Source of the DNA: Bacillus tuaregi
GTDB lineage: Bacteria; Bacillota; Bacilli; Bacillales; Cytobacillaceae
DNA: 64,000 nucleotides
Direction: 5' to 3'
Assembly (NCBI RefSeq): GCF_900104575.1
Contig: NZ_LT629731.1
Coordinates: 3,459,102 to 3,523,101, forward strand
The notes under the pieces are model-generated. The model did no database searches. It was not told the DNA's origin and worked only from the letters and a program-made list of their open reading frames with translations. Positions 56,454 through 64,000 of the stretch are shown in pieces; the first letter of the stretch is position 1, and the number at the start of each line of letters is the position of its first letter. The position numbers and the translations under genes are program-made.

Positions 56454-56606
56454 GTGGCCAGCCTCCTTTACATATATACTTATTACGTTTATGAAGAAAA
56501 AAGGTTTCGTATTGTATGAAATTTCACATTAAAATAAAGAGTTTGCCTTTTATTGAGCAGTATGCGAAAATTTAATTATCAGAATATTTCGCAGAGGTGA
56601 TAAAGG

Positions 56607-56792
56607 ATGAAAAAGTACAAATTGACGGCATTTTCCCCTACGGGAGAGAAGCTTCTTGATGAAACCTTTGAAGCGAAGGATGATGTTAAAGCAAAATTAC
56701 TAGCAGAGCAAATACTGCAAGAAAAAAATTTAAGCAATCAAACACATAGATGTACTTCATCAAGTGGAAGACTTCTATTATTTCATTCATAG
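56607..56792 (+). CDS. yhzD: YhzD-like protein
   Basis: 61-aa soluble protein, KLTAFSPTGEKLLDETFEA then KLLAEQILQEKNLSNQTHRC ending GRLLLFHS. It matches the small YhzD family by memory. Function unknown. ATG behind GCAGAGGTGATAAAGG. It is convergent with hemZ and shares its terminator. Confidence 0.78.
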   Translation: MKKYKLTAFSPTGEKLLDETFEAKDDVKAKLLAEQILQEKNLSNQTHRCTSSSGRLLLFHS

Positions 56793-56795
56793 CAG

Positions 56796-56830
56796 ACAAC
56801 CTTTGCCTTAGTTGGCAAAGGTTGTTTTTA
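56796..56830. terminator. Terminator after yhzD, overlapping the hemZ 3' end
   Basis: ACAACCTTTGCC, loop TTAGTT, GGCAAAGGTTGT then TTTTT. The left arm lies in the hairpin that includes the last codons of hemZ. Confidence 0.85.
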
Positions 56831-58325
56831 CATGAAACAGCTCAGAAAGCGCATTAATCTTTTCTCTTGTATAGGTTTCGTAATTTTCATTAAAGGTTTT
56901 TGGATCCTTTGGATTTGCAAAACGAGTAATTTTTCCCGTATTTGGATCCACTAATTTACTCGACGCTCCGCAGCCAAGCCCAATAATCGTTTGCTGCTCT
57001 TCCATAATCATAATGTTGTAAATGCTTTCCTGTCCTTTTAATGAATATCCAACATTCTCTAAGTTCCCTAATATATTTTTCTGCCTGTATAAATAATATG
57101 GATAATAATCATGTTCCTTTGTCCAGTTTTCTGCCAGCTCCATCATTTTACTAATTTCCTGACGGTCTGCTACCTTATATTTTTCTTTATTTTTGGTCAT
57201 CTCTGAGGCTCTTTTAAAGGACAAGGTATGGACGGTTAAGGATTCTGGCATCAGCTTCTCCGTTTCATTCAGAGTATGAGTAAACTCCTGTTCACCTTCT
57301 CCTGGAAGTCCAATAATTAAGTCCATATTAATATTATTCATTCCCATCGAACGAGCTAAATGGAACTTTTCAACCGTCTCCTCTACACTATGATGACGAC
57401 CGATTGCCTTCAGTGTTTCCTGAATATACGATTGAGGGTTTATACTAATACGGTCAATATTCCACTTCTTCAGCACATTTAGCTTTTCCTCTGTAATCGT
57501 ATCGGGTCTCCCAGCTTCCACTGTAATTTCCCTAACCTTATTGACGTTCGGGAAGGAAGCATACATTTCTTCATATAACATATCCATTTCTTCAGCTGTA
57601 ATACTAGTCGGTGTACCGCCGCCAAAATAAATAGTTGTTACATTAATATTGTGTGCCTTTAACCATTGACCGACCTCTCTCATTTCATAATGAAGGCCAC
57701 CTAAAAAAGAATCTACTGATCCTTGACGACCATTTATCGCATAGGCCGGAAACGTGCAATATGCACATTTGGTTGGACAGAAGGGAATGCCGATATAAAT
57801 ACTAACTTCATTACGCAGGTCATATAAATCCGGGACCACAGCTAACTGTCTCTCAACGATTTGCTGCATAAGCTGTAATTTCTCTTCTGTTATTAGATAC
57901 TCCTCCTGGAGCTGGCTATGGGCTACCTCCACTGGGAGCTTTTCCTGCATTTTACGATGCAGAAGCTTTGTTGGTCTAACACCTGTTAGAATTCCCCATT
58001 TTTGAGTAATCCCTGTCCAATTTTGTAGCATCGTTAAATAGACATGGGATACAGCATTTTTTATTTGTTTAAATTGTTCTTTTGGATTTCCGCTGTTGGA
58101 AAAGTCCTTTTCCAGTTCTACATTATCTTGATTACCGGCCACATCAACCAGCTGTCCTTTGACATGAACGGAGTTTTCTTTTATATTTAGCATCAATTGA
58201 ATCACTAAATCGCTTTTATCCTGCTCTTGAAAGGAAACGGTGGTTTCTTCAAAGAATAGGTTTGCAATTAATTCTAGAGGCCGAATAAAACGCTCATCCT
58301 GTAAGCCCTTAATGGTTATTAACAA
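56808..58325 (-). CDS. hemZ: Coproporphyrinogen III oxidase-like radical SAM enzyme HemZ
   Basis: 505-aa radical SAM protein. The cluster motif is GIPFCPTKCAYCTFPAY (CxxxCxxC) near residue 180, followed by YFGGGTPTSITAEEMDML and GLPGEGEQEF. The N-terminal 150 residues are HemZ-specific. The TTG at 58325 (MLITIKGLQD) aligns with the B. subtilis start and has AAAGGTGAT before it; ATG at 58331 is too close. HemZ is HemN-like, but in the coproporphyrin pathway its exact role is unsettled. Confidence 0.9.
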   Translation of the reverse strand: MLITIKGLQDERFIRPLELIANLFFEETTVSFQEQDKSDLVIQLMLNIKENSVHVKGQLVDVAGNQDNVELEKDFSNSGNPKEQFKQIKNAVSHVYLTMLQNWTGITQKWGILTGVRPTKLLHRKMQEKLPVEVAHSQLQEEYLITEEKLQLMQQIVERQLAVVPDLYDLRNEVSIYIGIPFCPTKCAYCTFPAYAINGRQGSVDSFLGGLHYEMREVGQWLKAHNINVTTIYFGGGTPTSITAEEMDMLYEEMYASFPNVNKVREITVEAGRPDTITEEKLNVLKKWNIDRISINPQSYIQETLKAIGRHHSVEETVEKFHLARSMGMNNINMDLIIGLPGEGEQEFTHTLNETEKLMPESLTVHTLSFKRASEMTKNKEKYKVADRQEISKMMELAENWTKEHDYYPYYLYRQKNILGNLENVGYSLKGQESIYNIMIMEEQQTIIGLGCGASSKLVDPNTGKITRFANPKDPKTFNENYETYTREKINALSELFHVKTTFAN

Positions 58326-58415
58326 TTCCATCACCTTTTCAATGTAAACTGTATTAAGTGTACAGAAACGCTATAGCAAGGTCAAGAAGGGAAATAAATG
58401 CTATTTATAAGCATG

Positions 58416-58445
58416 ATAAAAAGCTTGGAAATCCCAAGCTTTTAA
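58416..58445 (-). terminator. Terminator after yhaX
   Basis: Minus strand AAAAGCTTGG, loop GATTT, CCAAGCTTTTT. Confidence 0.85.
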
Positions 58446-58455
58446 AAAGGGCTTA

Positions 58456-59322
58456 TTATTTAATAATGTTCATTTTACGCAAAAACTCGATTGGCTGCTG
58501 TTTTCTGAAATGTTCCTTTACCATATAAGCAACGCCCTGTTGATCCTGTGAACGAGTGATCCAGTCTGCTGCTCGTTTTACCTCAACGGAAGCATTCCCC
58601 ATCGCTACGCCGAGACCAGCTGCTTCAATCATTTCGATATCATCAGAATCATCACCGATACATACGATTTCATTTCTGGAAATCCCAAGCCGTTCAGCCA
58701 GATATAAAAGTCCATTCAGTTTCGAAACCCCTGTTGGCATTATATCAAGCCTTAGTTCATTCAAAGGTATACAATTTACTTCAGTGAACATTCTTTGGAT
58801 GGCTTGCTGAACATCAATTAAGTCATCTTTATATTCAAAATATACCTCAATACTGGAAGGATTGGCTGGTTCATCAATAATTGTATCACCGATGGAATCC
58901 ACAAACTGCTGTGAATAAAAAACAGGGTCTCCAGTAGTAAAAACAGTTTTTGCGAGTAAATTATGATTCAGCTTATATTTGTTTGCCAATGAATAATTTT
59001 CATGAACCAGCCTAATTTGACAAGGAAAGCCTTCTAATAAACGAACTAAATCATAGGTAATATTTTCTTTAATCCTGGCTGCATGAACAGGCTTATCTAT
59101 CTCTTTGCCAATGTAAGCACCTCTGTGCGAAACTAATATCGTATCAAGCTTTAAAGCTTTTGCTACTTTTCTAGCTGAAGCAAATGTACGTGAAGTAACA
59201 AGGGTTACATAAATACCTTTTTGCTGGACATATTCAATTGCTTCTTTTGTTGACTTATGGATTTTTCCATTTGTCTGAAGTAATGTCCCATCAATATTAA
59301 GCGCAAGCATTCGGTAGATCAT
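58456..59322 (-). CDS. yhaX: HAD-superfamily (Cof-type) protein YhaX with Asn at the nucleophile position
   Basis: 288-aa Cof-like HAD protein. Motif I reads LALNIDGTLLQ: the first Asp of DxDGT, the phosphorylated nucleophile, is Asn. The remaining motifs look normal: motif II TLVTSRTF, motif III Lys with GVSKLNGLLYL, motif IV CIGDDSDDIEMIEAAG. The cap is the C2 type. Such a protein may bind rather than hydrolyse a phosphate. The ATG at 59322 is chosen behind GAGGGGGC at 8 nt. Confidence 0.85.
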   Translation of the reverse strand: MIYRMLALNIDGTLLQTNGKIHKSTKEAIEYVQQKGIYVTLVTSRTFASARKVAKALKLDTILVSHRGAYIGKEIDKPVHAARIKENITYDLVRLLEGFPCQIRLVHENYSLANKYKLNHNLLAKTVFTTGDPVFYSQQFVDSIGDTIIDEPANPSSIEVYFEYKDDLIDVQQAIQRMFTEVNCIPLNELRLDIMPTGVSKLNGLLYLAERLGISRNEIVCIGDDSDDIEMIEAAGLGVAMGNASVEVKRAADWITRSQDQQGVAYMVKEHFRKQQPIEFLRKMNIIK

Positions 59323-59423
59323 GTTCATTGCCCCCTCTTCTTGGTGAAATCTCCCTTATTTAAAATTATGAAAAAAGAAACGGAATAGAACTAAGCAAGA
59401 CCTGAAACAAAAAAGACTTCTAA

Positions 59424-59458
59424 GAAAGAAAAAAAGAAGACCAATGACATGATCTTCT
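59424..59458 (-). terminator. Terminator after yheA
   Basis: Minus strand AGAAGA-TCA-TGTCAT-TGG-TCTTCT followed by seven T. Confidence 0.7.
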
Positions 59459-59473
59459 CCTACTTATTACACC

Positions 59474-59827
59474 TTATTGATTGACCGAGCCATAAAGCTC
59501 TTCTAAGGGTTTGATGATAATTTGATTCAATTCTGTTACAATTTGGCTCATACGCTGTTCAGCTTCCATCAGCTTGGAAATTTTCTCGTTTTTTTGCACA
59601 TCTGAAACAATAATTTGCGCCTGCGCAATCTCTTCCTGAGAAATATCTTGTCCCATCATTTGTTTTTGTTGCATTTCTATTTGCATACTACGAAATTTAT
59701 CAAATAATGCATTTGCTGATGCATCAGCATTCACTTCATCATATAAGCCTCGCAATGTTTGATATTCATCACTATTGCGAAGTGCTCGTTCTAATTCATA
59801 GGCAGTATCGTGTAAATTTACAGACAT
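59474..59827 (-). CDS. yheA: YheA, UPF0342/YlbF-YmcA family
   Basis: 117-aa all-helical protein (AYELERALRNSDEYQTLRG; ALFDKFRSMQIEMQQKQMMG; LMEAEQRMSQIVTELNQII). Same length as B. subtilis YheA. The related YlbF and YmcA, with YaaT, form the Y-complex that affects RNase Y; YheA itself has no known role. ATG behind AAAGGAGTGGAAAT. Confidence 0.88.
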   Translation of the reverse strand: MSVNLHDTAYELERALRNSDEYQTLRGLYDEVNADASANALFDKFRSMQIEMQQKQMMGQDISQEEIAQAQIIVSDVQKNEKISKLMEAEQRMSQIVTELNQIIIKPLEELYGSVNQ

Positions 59828-59976
59828 ATTTCCACTCCTTTATATTAACAATCAATTAACTATACCAAAATATGTGTTAAATAGCCAATTTGGTACCCTA
59901 TTAGAAAAAACAGGATAATCCTTGAATGGTTTTAATCAAAATCAGGAAACCTACTTTGTGAAGGAGGAAATGAAAA

Positions 59977-60150
59977 ATGAATAACCATACTGATTTTAAA
60001 GCGGATGTTCCTTTCGAGGGGAAGGATAAAGTATATTTAGATATTGACCGCATCATTAATGAAGGATTGTCAGGTGGGTCCATACACCGCAAAAATAATA
60101 TGGAAGAAGCACGTGATTTAGTACAGGAAACTCCACCGAAAAAAACCTAA
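59977..60150 (+). CDS. Small hydrophilic protein, unknown
   Basis: 57 aa, begins MNNHTDFKADVPFEGKD, contains DIDRIINEGLSGGSIHRKNN and ends with ETPPKKT. Soluble, slightly acidic, no membrane segment. ATG is behind AAGGAGGAAATGAAAA with good spacing; an earlier ATG gives only four codons. Too short for most gene finders. A GTGTCAGGCA hairpin lies at its 3' end. Confidence 0.65.
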   Translation: MNNHTDFKADVPFEGKDKVYLDIDRIINEGLSGGSIHRKNNMEEARDLVQETPPKKT

Positions 60151-60171
60151 CCATACTTCTCGTACTGATAA

Positions 60172-60197
60172 TGCCTGGCACCTATTCGTGTCAGGCA
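60172..60197. repeat. GTGTCAGGCA hairpin
   Basis: TGCCTGGCAC, loop CTATTC, GTGTCAGGCA (one mismatch), between convergent small genes. Third location of this repeat family. Confidence 0.8.
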
Positions 60198-60207
60198 ATA
60201 CTATTGA

Positions 60208-60447
60208 CTACTCCTGGATAAAATAAGCCGTTTCATATCCACATTGATCACACTTAACAAAATGCGGACATTGTTTATTGGCGAAATCAAGATATCCATT
60301 TTCTAGCTTCATTTGGTCAATCGGCATATACGCACTATAATCATCATAAAAATCCATGATTCGTCCTCTGTCCGTAGCAGCCGCACCACAGCTTGGACAT
60401 TCTAATTTTAATTCCAAAAACCCATTACATACCGGGCAAATTCCCAT
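60208..60447 (-). CDS. Small zinc-ribbon protein, unknown
   Basis: 79 aa with four CxxC pairs or near pairs: CPVCNGFLELKLECPSC and CPHFVKCDQCGYE, likely two zinc ribbons. The middle (MDFYDDYSAYMPIDQMKLENG) is acidic. ATG at 60447 is behind CGGAGGTTGG; a TTG three codons upstream overlaps that site. Function unknown. Confidence 0.72.
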   Translation of the reverse strand: MGICPVCNGFLELKLECPSCGAAATDRGRIMDFYDDYSAYMPIDQMKLENGYLDFANKQCPHFVKCDQCGYETAYFIQE

Positions 60448-60784
60448 GGTGTCCAACCTCCGAGTTGTTAATCTTATGTATTACCATACACTTCAATTTG
60501 TGTGTTTTACCCTCGTGTTCATTTGAAAATATACATCATAAAAAGGGAATAATTACCGCCTTTTTGTAACGAATAGCTTTTAAACTTTTAACCATAATAA
60601 TGATTACAAAGCAACAAACAGCAATTAAAAAAGCTACTTCAATAGCTTAACCAATCAGATAACATTTATGATATAAATTAGACATTATTTGGACTATGCA
60701 TGGATGCTTGACTGTTAAAATCAATTTGGTTCAATTCCAAAATAGTCCACCAAAAAAAAAATTAACTGAAGGAGAGTGCACATC

Positions 60785-60985
60785 GTGGCAAACAACAATT
60801 CTTCAAACCAATTACTAGTTCCTGGAGTACAACAAGCTTTAGATCAAATGAAGTTTGAAATTGCAAATGAGTTTGGCGTAAACCTTGGAGCAGACACGAC
60901 TTCTCGTGCTAACGGATCAGTTGGAGGAGAAATTACAAAACGTCTTGTTCAAATGGCTGAACAGCAATTAGGCGGAATTCGATAA
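60785..60985 (+). CDS. Alpha/beta-type small acid-soluble spore protein
   Basis: 66-aa DNA-binding spore protein that coats and protects spore DNA and is degraded by the GPR protease at germination. The family core is complete: [15 protein letters not shown] (GPR cleavage site in FEIANEF) and [20 protein letters not shown] at 60785 has GAAGGAGAG 8-10 nt upstream. B. subtilis has sspB in this neighbourhood; which paralog this is cannot be settled. Expected to be sigma-G dependent; I found no convincing promoter. Confidence 0.95.
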   Translation: MANNNSSNQLLVPGVQQALDQMKFEIANEFGVNLGADTTSRANGSVGGEITKRLVQMAEQQLGGIR

Positions 60986-61024
60986 GAAGATGTTCATTTA
61001 AGAACAATTTCATAAAATGGATTA

Positions 61025-61053
61025 GGGTCCTCTTCTACGAAGGGGACCCTTTT
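61025..61053 (+). terminator. Terminator after the SASP gene
   Basis: GGGTCCTCTTC, loop TAC, GAAGGGGACCC (one G-U) then TTTT. Confidence 0.9.
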
Positions 61054-61072
61054 GAAAAGCTCATGCTGACTA

Positions 61073-61159
61073 TTATGCCTTTTTAGCAACCATATTACCG
61101 ATAAAATAACCTAGCACCATAACACTTGCAATTGCTAAAGTAATTGAGAATTGTTCCAT
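61073..61159 (-). CDS. 28-aa single-helix membrane peptide
   Basis: Begins MEQFSITLAIASVMVLGYF, then IGNMVAKKA: one helix followed by a basic cytoplasmic end. The ribosome-binding site AACAGGAG is close to the ATG (2-3 nt spacing, tight). A consensus Fnr box and TAAAAT at class II spacing lie about 85-125 nt upstream, so expression under low oxygen is expected. I do not recognise the family. It could be a small subunit of an oxidase or other membrane complex; nothing here shows which. Confidence 0.5.
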   Translation of the reverse strand: MEQFSITLAIASVMVLGYFIGNMVAKKA

Positions 61160-61243
61160 TTCTCCTGTTCCCCCTCTCAATACTAAATAAAAATATACTT
61201 TCAAAATAACACAAAAAATTACATTATTAATAATTTTTAAGTA

Positions 61244-61249
61244 ATTTTA
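61244..61249 (-). promoter_or_regulatory. -10 element of the Fnr-type promoter
   Basis: Minus strand TAAAAT, beginning 31 nt beyond the centre of the Fnr box at 61272-61287, which puts the box at about -41. No good -35, as expected of an activated promoter. Confidence 0.5.
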
Positions 61250-61271
61250 TTTGTCGAATTTTTGAACTTTT

Positions 61272-61287
61272 TGTGACAAAAATCACT
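61272..61287. promoter_or_regulatory. Fnr-type binding site
   Basis: TGTGACAAAAATCACT fits the B. subtilis Fnr consensus TGTGA-N6-TCACT in full (consensus from memory). It precedes the 28-aa peptide gene on the minus strand. Confidence 0.65.
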
Positions 61288-61345
61288 CTAGGCAGAAATA
61301 ACCACTCATAGTAAGCCTTTTTACCACCCCACATTTGAAAATCAC

Positions 61346-61361
61346 TGTGCTATTTATCACA
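61346..61361. promoter_or_regulatory. Second Fnr/CRP-like half-perfect site
   Basis: TGTGCTATTTATCACA, 9 of 10 to TGTGA-N6-TCACA, centred 74 bp upstream of the first site. Confidence 0.4.
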
Positions 61362-61392
61362 GATGTATTCAACAGATTTCTTAACAATCTCC

Positions 61393-61421
61393 CCAAAATA
61401 AAAACCCGGGATTTCCCGGGG
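61393..61421 (-). terminator. Terminator of the feo operon
   Basis: CCCGGG, loop ATTT (plus) / AAAT (minus), CCCGGG, followed on the minus strand by TTTTTATTTT. Confidence 0.85.
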
Positions 61422-61425
61422 CTTC

Positions 61426-61587
61426 TTATTTAATATTCGTTTTTAATCCGCTTGTACAGGAGGTGGAGCAGTTAGATTTAGCACTGCATGAGCTGCATTC
61501 CCCCTGTTTAGAATGCTTAAGATGTCGAATAAGTGCCCAAGCAGCATATCCAAAAATAGCAGCACCAATTATAATACTTGCAATCAT
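61426..61587 (-). CDS. FeoB-associated Cys-rich membrane protein
   Basis: 53 aa: N-terminal helix (MIASIIIGAAIFGYAAWAL), then IRHLKHSKQGECSSCSAK with four to five cysteines. This is the FeoB-associated Cys-rich family found at the 3' end of feo operons in Firmicutes, thought to help iron transfer. ATG at 61587 behind AGAGGGGAAATT; 16 nt after feoB. Confidence 0.82.
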   Translation of the reverse strand: MIASIIIGAAIFGYAAWALIRHLKHSKQGECSSCSAKSNCSTSCTSGLKTNIK

Positions 61588-61603
61588 AATTTCCCCTCTT
61601 TTC

Positions 61604-63607
61604 TTATACTAAGCCAAACAGTCTTCCTCCCTGATAAATGACGAGAGATAGTATATATGCAATTATGAGGGCATAACCAATTGAGAATGCCGTCCATTTT
61701 TTTGATTCAGTTTCTTTATAAATGGTTGCTACCGTTGCTAGACAAGGAATATATAGTAAAATAAAGACCATAAAGCTTATTGCTGCCAACGGCGTAAACT
61801 GAGCTGCCAGTAAGCCCTGTAATGAGGCTTCATCCGGAACAAAATAAATAATATTCATTGATGAAATAATTGCTTCCTTTGCAAGGAAGCCCGTCAGCAA
61901 AGATGCCCCTGCCTGCCATGTACCAAAACCTATTGGAGCCAGAAGCGGGGCAAAAACTCCACCAATTGCTGCTAAAAAGCTATGATTCATTTCTACATTA
62001 AATCCACCAGGACCTATATAAGATAAAAGCCAAATAAGTACGGAACCCGCAAAAATAAATGTTCCGGCCTTACGAATAAATCCCTTTCCTTTTTCCCAAG
62101 TACTCCTCCAGAGGGTTTGTCCCTGCGGCATACGATATGGTGGTAATTCAATCACAAAAAGAGTGTTTTCCCCTTTTAATATCGTTTTTGAAAAAAGCAT
62201 AGCCAATGCTAAAGCTAACACAATACCGAGCACATAAAGCCCTAATACCACTATAGCTTTATTTTTCACAAAGAAAGCTCCAACAAACAAGGCATAGACA
62301 GGAAGTCTTGCAGAGCATGACATCAATGGTGTTAATAATATAGTTAACAGCCTTTCCTTCGGGGTCTCAATCGTTCTAGCTGCCATAACACCAGGTACAT
62401 TACAGCCAAACCCAATAATCATCGGAATAAAGGCCTTTCCATTAAGTCCGACTGATTCCATAATTCGATCCATAACAAGGGCAACCCTTGCCATATAACC
62501 GGAGTCCTCCAATAAGGAGATAAAAAAGAATAAAATAAAAATTTGCGGAACAAACACGAGTACACCGCCAACACCAGCCACGATTCCATCAATGATTAAA
62601 TCGTGAATAAATGCTGATACACCCAATAATGATAATAACGCTTCAATGCCTGATGTTACTGGACCCGAGATAAATCCATCAAGAATATCTGATAATGGAA
62701 AGCCAAGCCAGTCAAACGTAAGCATGAACATAAGATACATGAGTAGTAAAAAGATCGGAATACCCAATATACGATTCGTAATAATACGGTCTACCTTTTC
62801 CGATAAATGAATTTTATTCTCATTAGAGTTGAAAATCGCTTCAGCCAAAATCTCATCAATAAAATGACTGCGTCGCTTGTGGATATATTGATCTGCTGAT
62901 TTAACGTCATATTTCTTCATAAGCTTCTCCTCGACCTCTTGGATAAGCTTGTCAATATCTTCCCGATTCATCCATTGTTCCATATAGGATTTCACATAAG
63001 GATTACCTTCAAGCAACTGTAGTGTCAACCACCTAAATGAAAGCGCTTTATTTTCTTGAATGGTCTTTTCTAAAAATAGCGCTGCTTCTTCTATTTCCCG
63101 GCCATAGTCAATGAGGTTTGTCTGCGGAGTGCTATTGTCCAGCATAATCGTATTCGCTAATTCATTACAGCCTTTTCCGGAACGTGCGATAATCGGTACG
63201 ATTGGAACTCCCAGCTTTGCGGATAATCTGGCTACATCCACCTGAATTCCACGCTGCTTTGCAACATCCATCATATTCAGTCCTATGGTAATGGGTTTTC
63301 CAAACTCAAGAGCTTGCAAGGTGAGATGCAAGTTTCTTTTTAATTGTGATGCATCAAGAATATTAAGAATATGATCCACATGGTCATGCAGGAAAAAGCT
63401 CGTTACGACCCCTTCATCCTTTGACAAAGGAACAAGTGTATAAATTCCAGGTAAGTCTATTAACTTATCTATTTTGTTTTTAAAAATGCCAACTTTCTTT
63501 TCTACTGTTACACCGCTCCAATTTCCAACATATTCATACGAACCTGTTAAATGATTGAACAATGAAGTTTTACCAGTATTGGGATTTCCTAATAGGGCTA
63601 CTTCCAT
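61604..63607 (-). CDS. feoB: Ferrous iron transporter FeoB
   Basis: 667-aa Fe2+ importer. N-terminal GTPase: G1 LLGNPNTGKTSLFN (about 5-18), G2 region NWSGVTVE, G3 DLPGIY, G4-like NMMD; then a helical GDI-like spacer and the membrane part with two Gate motifs (VPQIFILFFFISLLEDSGYMARV and the Cys-containing GFGCNVPGVMAARTI). The start codon overlaps the feoA stop in TAATG. Second gene of feoA-feoB-Cys-rich. Confidence 0.95.
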   Translation of the reverse strand: MEVALLGNPNTGKTSLFNHLTGSYEYVGNWSGVTVEKKVGIFKNKIDKLIDLPGIYTLVPLSKDEGVVTSFFLHDHVDHILNILDASQLKRNLHLTLQALEFGKPITIGLNMMDVAKQRGIQVDVARLSAKLGVPIVPIIARSGKGCNELANTIMLDNSTPQTNLIDYGREIEEAALFLEKTIQENKALSFRWLTLQLLEGNPYVKSYMEQWMNREDIDKLIQEVEEKLMKKYDVKSADQYIHKRRSHFIDEILAEAIFNSNENKIHLSEKVDRIITNRILGIPIFLLLMYLMFMLTFDWLGFPLSDILDGFISGPVTSGIEALLSLLGVSAFIHDLIIDGIVAGVGGVLVFVPQIFILFFFISLLEDSGYMARVALVMDRIMESVGLNGKAFIPMIIGFGCNVPGVMAARTIETPKERLLTILLTPLMSCSARLPVYALFVGAFFVKNKAIVVLGLYVLGIVLALALAMLFSKTILKGENTLFVIELPPYRMPQGQTLWRSTWEKGKGFIRKAGTFIFAGSVLIWLLSYIGPGGFNVEMNHSFLAAIGGVFAPLLAPIGFGTWQAGASLLTGFLAKEAIISSMNIIYFVPDEASLQGLLAAQFTPLAAISFMVFILLYIPCLATVATIYKETESKKWTAFSIGYALIIAYILSLVIYQGGRLFGLV

Positions 63608-63831
63608 TATATTTTCTCCACTTTAATCTGTAAGGCTTCTCTTCTGCGAATTCCGACACATTGGCCGTAAGATTCTAGCATGAACGGTCCGCCAAATGGC
63701 ATAATGCCTTTAATACTGACTTCGGTTCCTTCAGTGATCCCAAGATCTAGTAATCTTCTTCGGACTAAACGGTCTGCCTTCGATAAATCTTCAATTTTAC
63801 CTTTTTCACCAATTTTTAATTTTCCCAGCAT
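63607..63831 (-). CDS. feoA: Ferrous iron transport protein FeoA
   Basis: 74-aa SH3-like regulatory protein, LKIGEKGKIEDLSKADRLV ... RRLLDLGITEGTEV, FMLESYGQCVGIRRREA. ATG at 63831 follows AGGTGAT; a GTG three codons upstream is within the ribosome-binding site. First gene of the operon, preceded by a Fur box. Confidence 0.92.
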   Translation of the reverse strand: MLGKLKIGEKGKIEDLSKADRLVRRRLLDLGITEGTEVSIKGIMPFGGPFMLESYGQCVGIRRREALQIKVEKI

Positions 63832-63863
63832 CGTTATCACCTGTATTTTTTTTACTTGGCTTT

Positions 63864-63894
63864 ATTTTACCATATTCAATTGAGAATGATTATC
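63864..63894 (-). promoter_or_regulatory. Fur-box and promoter of feoAB
   Basis: TTGAGAATGATTATC at 63880-63894 closely matches the Fur 7-1-7 box TGATAATNATTATCA. On the minus strand TGG-TAAAAT, an extended -10, lies 10 bp downstream (63864-63869). Binding should block the promoter when iron is plentiful. Confidence 0.65.
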
Positions 63895-64000
63895 CTTTCT
63901 AAAAGATAAATGTGACATTTTATAGAAAAGTAGAAAATGATAGATATCTCCATATAATAATACATTTTCCAAAAGGAAACTTTTTTCTATCTACTCAATA

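Noticed and set aside
60690-60749. TGGACTAT ... ATAGTCCA inverted repeat before the SASP gene
   Set aside because: Eight-bp arms 44 nt apart in AT-rich DNA; could be chance, and no sigma-G promoter fits around it.
63884-64000. Right end beyond the Fur box
   Set aside because: AT-rich, no ORF, no clear structure; nothing to report.

Overview
The window is chromosomal DNA of a low-GC, endospore-forming Bacillaceae (Bacillus/Neobacillus-like). Evidence: Gram-positive ribosome-binding sites (AAAGGAGG-like) before nearly every gene, a GPR-cleavable small acid-soluble spore protein, the sporulation genes ytrH/ytrI/yhaL and YjcZ-type peptides, the coproporphyrin-type haem genes hemE-hemH-hemY, and gene order closely following Bacillus subtilis as I remember it. 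No phage, CRISPR array, tRNA, rRNA or intact transposase was seen.

Layout. 0-31 kb matches the B. subtilis 'yt' region: mutM-polA, an hflK-hflC pair between polA and phoPR, the TCA operon citZ-icd-mdh, ytwI, ytvI, fxsA, pfkA-pyk, accD-accA, a FadR-like GntR gene with malic enzyme ytsJ, dnaE, ytrHI, nrnA, ytpI, ytoI, ytkL. At about 30.43 kb the order switches to genes that in B. subtilis lie far away in the 'yh' region: yhfI, yhfH, hemE-H-Y, hmoB, yhfA, ecsABC, hit, serC, trpP, yhaH, hpr, yhaI, prsA, yhaL, a divergent yhaM-like gene, yhaO-yhaN, yhaQ-yhaP, yhzD, hemZ, yhaX, yheA, ssp. The right end is a feoA-feoB iron uptake operon with a Fur-box-like operator.

How the genes work together. The left half is central carbon and lipid metabolism: glycolysis (pfkA, pyk), acetyl-CoA carboxylase (accDA), NADP malic enzyme (ytsJ), and the TCA steps citrate synthase, isocitrate dehydrogenase and malate dehydrogenase. 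Matching TGGTC-N-GACCA palindromes before accD and before ytsJ-gntR suggest one local regulator links malonyl-CoA supply with the malic enzyme. The middle is haem synthesis with a haem-degrading monooxygenase. The right half is secretion and sporulation functions (Ecs, Hpr, PrsA, YhaNO, SASP) and iron uptake.

Most unusual signals: (1) an apparently noncoding 0.7-kb unit between ecsA and hit made of two 344-bp copies, each with repeated AUGAGGUGU and GGGGAUGGUU boxes held 64-65 nt apart, ending in a strong terminator; (2) a 19-codon leader ORF with a good Shine-Dalgarno before citZ; (3) a palindromic IS200/IS605-like element whose inverted-repeat arm contains the citZ stop codon; (4) a consensus Fnr box at class II spacing before a 28-codon membrane peptide gene; (5) a six-triplet TRAP site over the trpP ribosome-binding site. 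Start codons were re-chosen by Shine-Dalgarno spacing, giving several GTG/TTG starts. All product names rest on sequence recognition from memory; no searches were run.
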